Shown: in pieces, positions 63,001-64,000 of the stretch
How positions within the stretch are numbered: position 1 is the stretch's first letter
Layout: each line of letters begins with the position of its first letter
Source of the DNA: Heliopora coerulea
Lineage: Eukaryota > Cnidaria > Anthozoa > Scleralcyonacea > Helioporidae
Assembly: GCA_030142905.1 (NCBI GenBank)
Contig: JASJOG010000196.1
Coordinates: 248,001 to 312,000 of the forward strand
DNA: 64,000 nt
Direction: 5' to 3'
Position numbers and translations under genes: made by a program
The notes under the pieces: model-generated
Databases searched by the model: none
Told to the model about the DNA's origin: nothing
What the model saw: only the letters and a program-made list of their open reading frames with translations

Positions 63001-63829
63001 AGGACGCCTGTCTGGTGCAGGCTCGTCATCGTATCGAGAGTAAGGCGGGCGGCGGTCATATGAGGCTGGTTCACTGGACACGCGAGTCTCGTATTCCATC
63101 TGAAATAAAGACATCGTTAAGTGGCGTTTCTATCAGTTTTGGCTGAACTGTTCTTCCTGTACTTAAAGAAAGGCACATCTCTTTTACATCCAGTGTTACG
63201 TAGAAGGAAGCGATAGCGTCTTGGAAATCCCATGAGTTACTGCTAAACTGTTCTTTCTAGAGCTCAAATAAGGACCATCTTTTTTGGATCTAGCGTTAGT
63301 ACTGAAAGAAATCAGACTACCTAGGTAACTCAATCAGTTATGTATGTAAACTGTTCTGAGAGTTCAAGTGAGGACCATCTCTTATAAGTTTGGTTTTAGT
63401 GCGTAAAGAAACCACAGCACCTAGGCAACATTATCAGGAATTACGGAACTGTTCTTTGTAAAGGAACAGTAAGAACCATCTCTTGTGTACAGCATCCAGT
63501 GTTAATACAGAAGAAATCCAAGTTTACAAAAGTTTACATCAATTACCAACATCACTTTCTACCACACTCAGTTTAAACGAGCTCTTCAATCGCTCACCTT
63601 CACTTCCGGCTCGTCACGTCGTCTCTCACCCATTCCCCTCTCAGAGTCCACATTCACAATTTTAGCTCGGGCTTTGGCTGGGTAGTAACTCGACAAAACT
63701 GGATTTTCCACCCGGCGTCCTGAGCGAGTATCAAAGACCGTGTTGCGTGGTTGATTGTTGACCTGGTAACTGGTTCTTGTTGTAGTGGTCATTGTCGTTT
63801 GCATTCTGTTGGTGTTTACTTGACGAGAG
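60027..63829 (-). CDS. TJP1: Tight junction protein ZO-1 homologue, C-terminal part with ZU5 domain (partial)
   Basis: Five in-phase exons: 63829-63598, 63099-62744, 61144-60936, 60503-60360 and 60127-60027 (stop). The N-terminal PDZ, SH3 and GUK domains must lie right of the window. ZO proteins are cytoplasmic scaffolds that tie junctional membrane proteins to actin. Visible first is a low-complexity linker rich in Pro, Arg, Tyr and Asp (RPPPPADDLPPPRPKPYSS), then the ZU5 domain: ATARGTFNYRGGTLTSEETG, VSIYVPSGAIPAGVEQEIYF, LSPLVMCGPHGTRFLKPVEL and MTPEGWSFALKSSD. The protein ends NSVSVLVDHF, nearly the same as the human ZO-1 terminus. Only ZO-1 among vertebrate paralogues keeps ZU5, which supports the TJP1-like call. 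The gene continues beyond 64000. Confidence 0.93.
61145..62743. other. ZO-1 intron, nothing recognised
   Basis: Lies between the linker exon and the first ZU5 exon; phases across it agree (2 then completing base T). No repeat array or nested gene was seen. Confidence 0.5.
63120..63540. repeat. About 100-bp tandem repeat, four diverged copies, in a ZO-1 intron
   Basis: Units start with GAACTGTTCTT or AAACTGTTCT at about 63145, 63245, 63348 and 63446, each followed by A-rich GGACCATCTCTT and a GTTAGTAC-GAAAGAAA-like segment. It fills most of intron 63100-63597. Confidence 0.75.
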
Positions 63830-64000
63830 CTAAATACAAAATAACAGAACTAAAATGTGAACCAGGTTGTCAATAAATGTTATCACCGACGGTCTTCTCC
63901 ATGGTTATGATATGGCCTGATACCTCAACTTGAATTGTGGATACTATATTTGGATACCCAATTTTGTGTTGTACATATATTAACGAATCAATCTAAATGC

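Overview
The window is nuclear DNA from an animal, most likely an anthozoan cnidarian such as a stony coral. The genes are split by short GT-AG introns, are AT-rich between exons, and lie in a background of SINEs, LINE 3' ends, small inverted-repeat elements, intronic minisatellites and a BEL/Pao retrotransposon. The cnidarian call is inference from repeat style and from protein divergence relative to vertebrate orthologues; no species-specific marker was seen. No prokaryotic operon, CRISPR array or viral genome is present.

Six real genes can be rebuilt, all on the minus strand. From left to right: a membrane-anchored copine/RGLG-type von Willebrand A protein (4539-7266, 3 exons); an SLC16-like major facilitator transporter (12162-18747, 4 exons); a single-exon C2H2 zinc finger protein (28252-29109); dUTPase (31232-34515, 3 exons, all five motifs); a DPP8/DPP9-type prolyl dipeptidase (36646-50933, 17 exons, 816 residues, full Ser-Asp-His triad); and the C-terminal end of a ZO-1/TJP1 scaffold with its ZU5 domain (60027-63829, running off the right edge). 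A signal-peptide first exon (978-1047), an orphan terminal exon (9807-10042) and a possible THAP-type first exon on the plus strand (51252-51402) are weaker calls. The genes are neighbours without an evident shared pathway.

Between and inside the genes: two arrays of one 87-bp satellite sit in introns of the copine and transporter genes and look like amplified pieces of a tRNA-like sequence, of which a fuller single copy lies at 24032-24105. A different 88-bp repeat forms arrays in two separate introns of the DPP8/9 gene, and a ~100-bp repeat sits in a ZO-1 intron. The DPP8/9 gene also carries three decayed copies of the 3' part of one of its own exons, two SINE copies, a near-perfect 178-bp foldback and a 354-bp TIR element.

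The stretch 51.4-57.3 kb is a transposon graveyard: a LINE 3' fragment inside a TTATTATGCACTGTT-like minisatellite, a broken integrase-core transposase, and an internally deleted BEL/Pao element with both LTRs and a primer site matching the 3' end of tRNA-Tyr. I found no convincing new multi-gene system. The most unusual things are the tRNA-derived intronic satellites, the exon-derived pseudo-exon cluster and a likely GC-AG intron.
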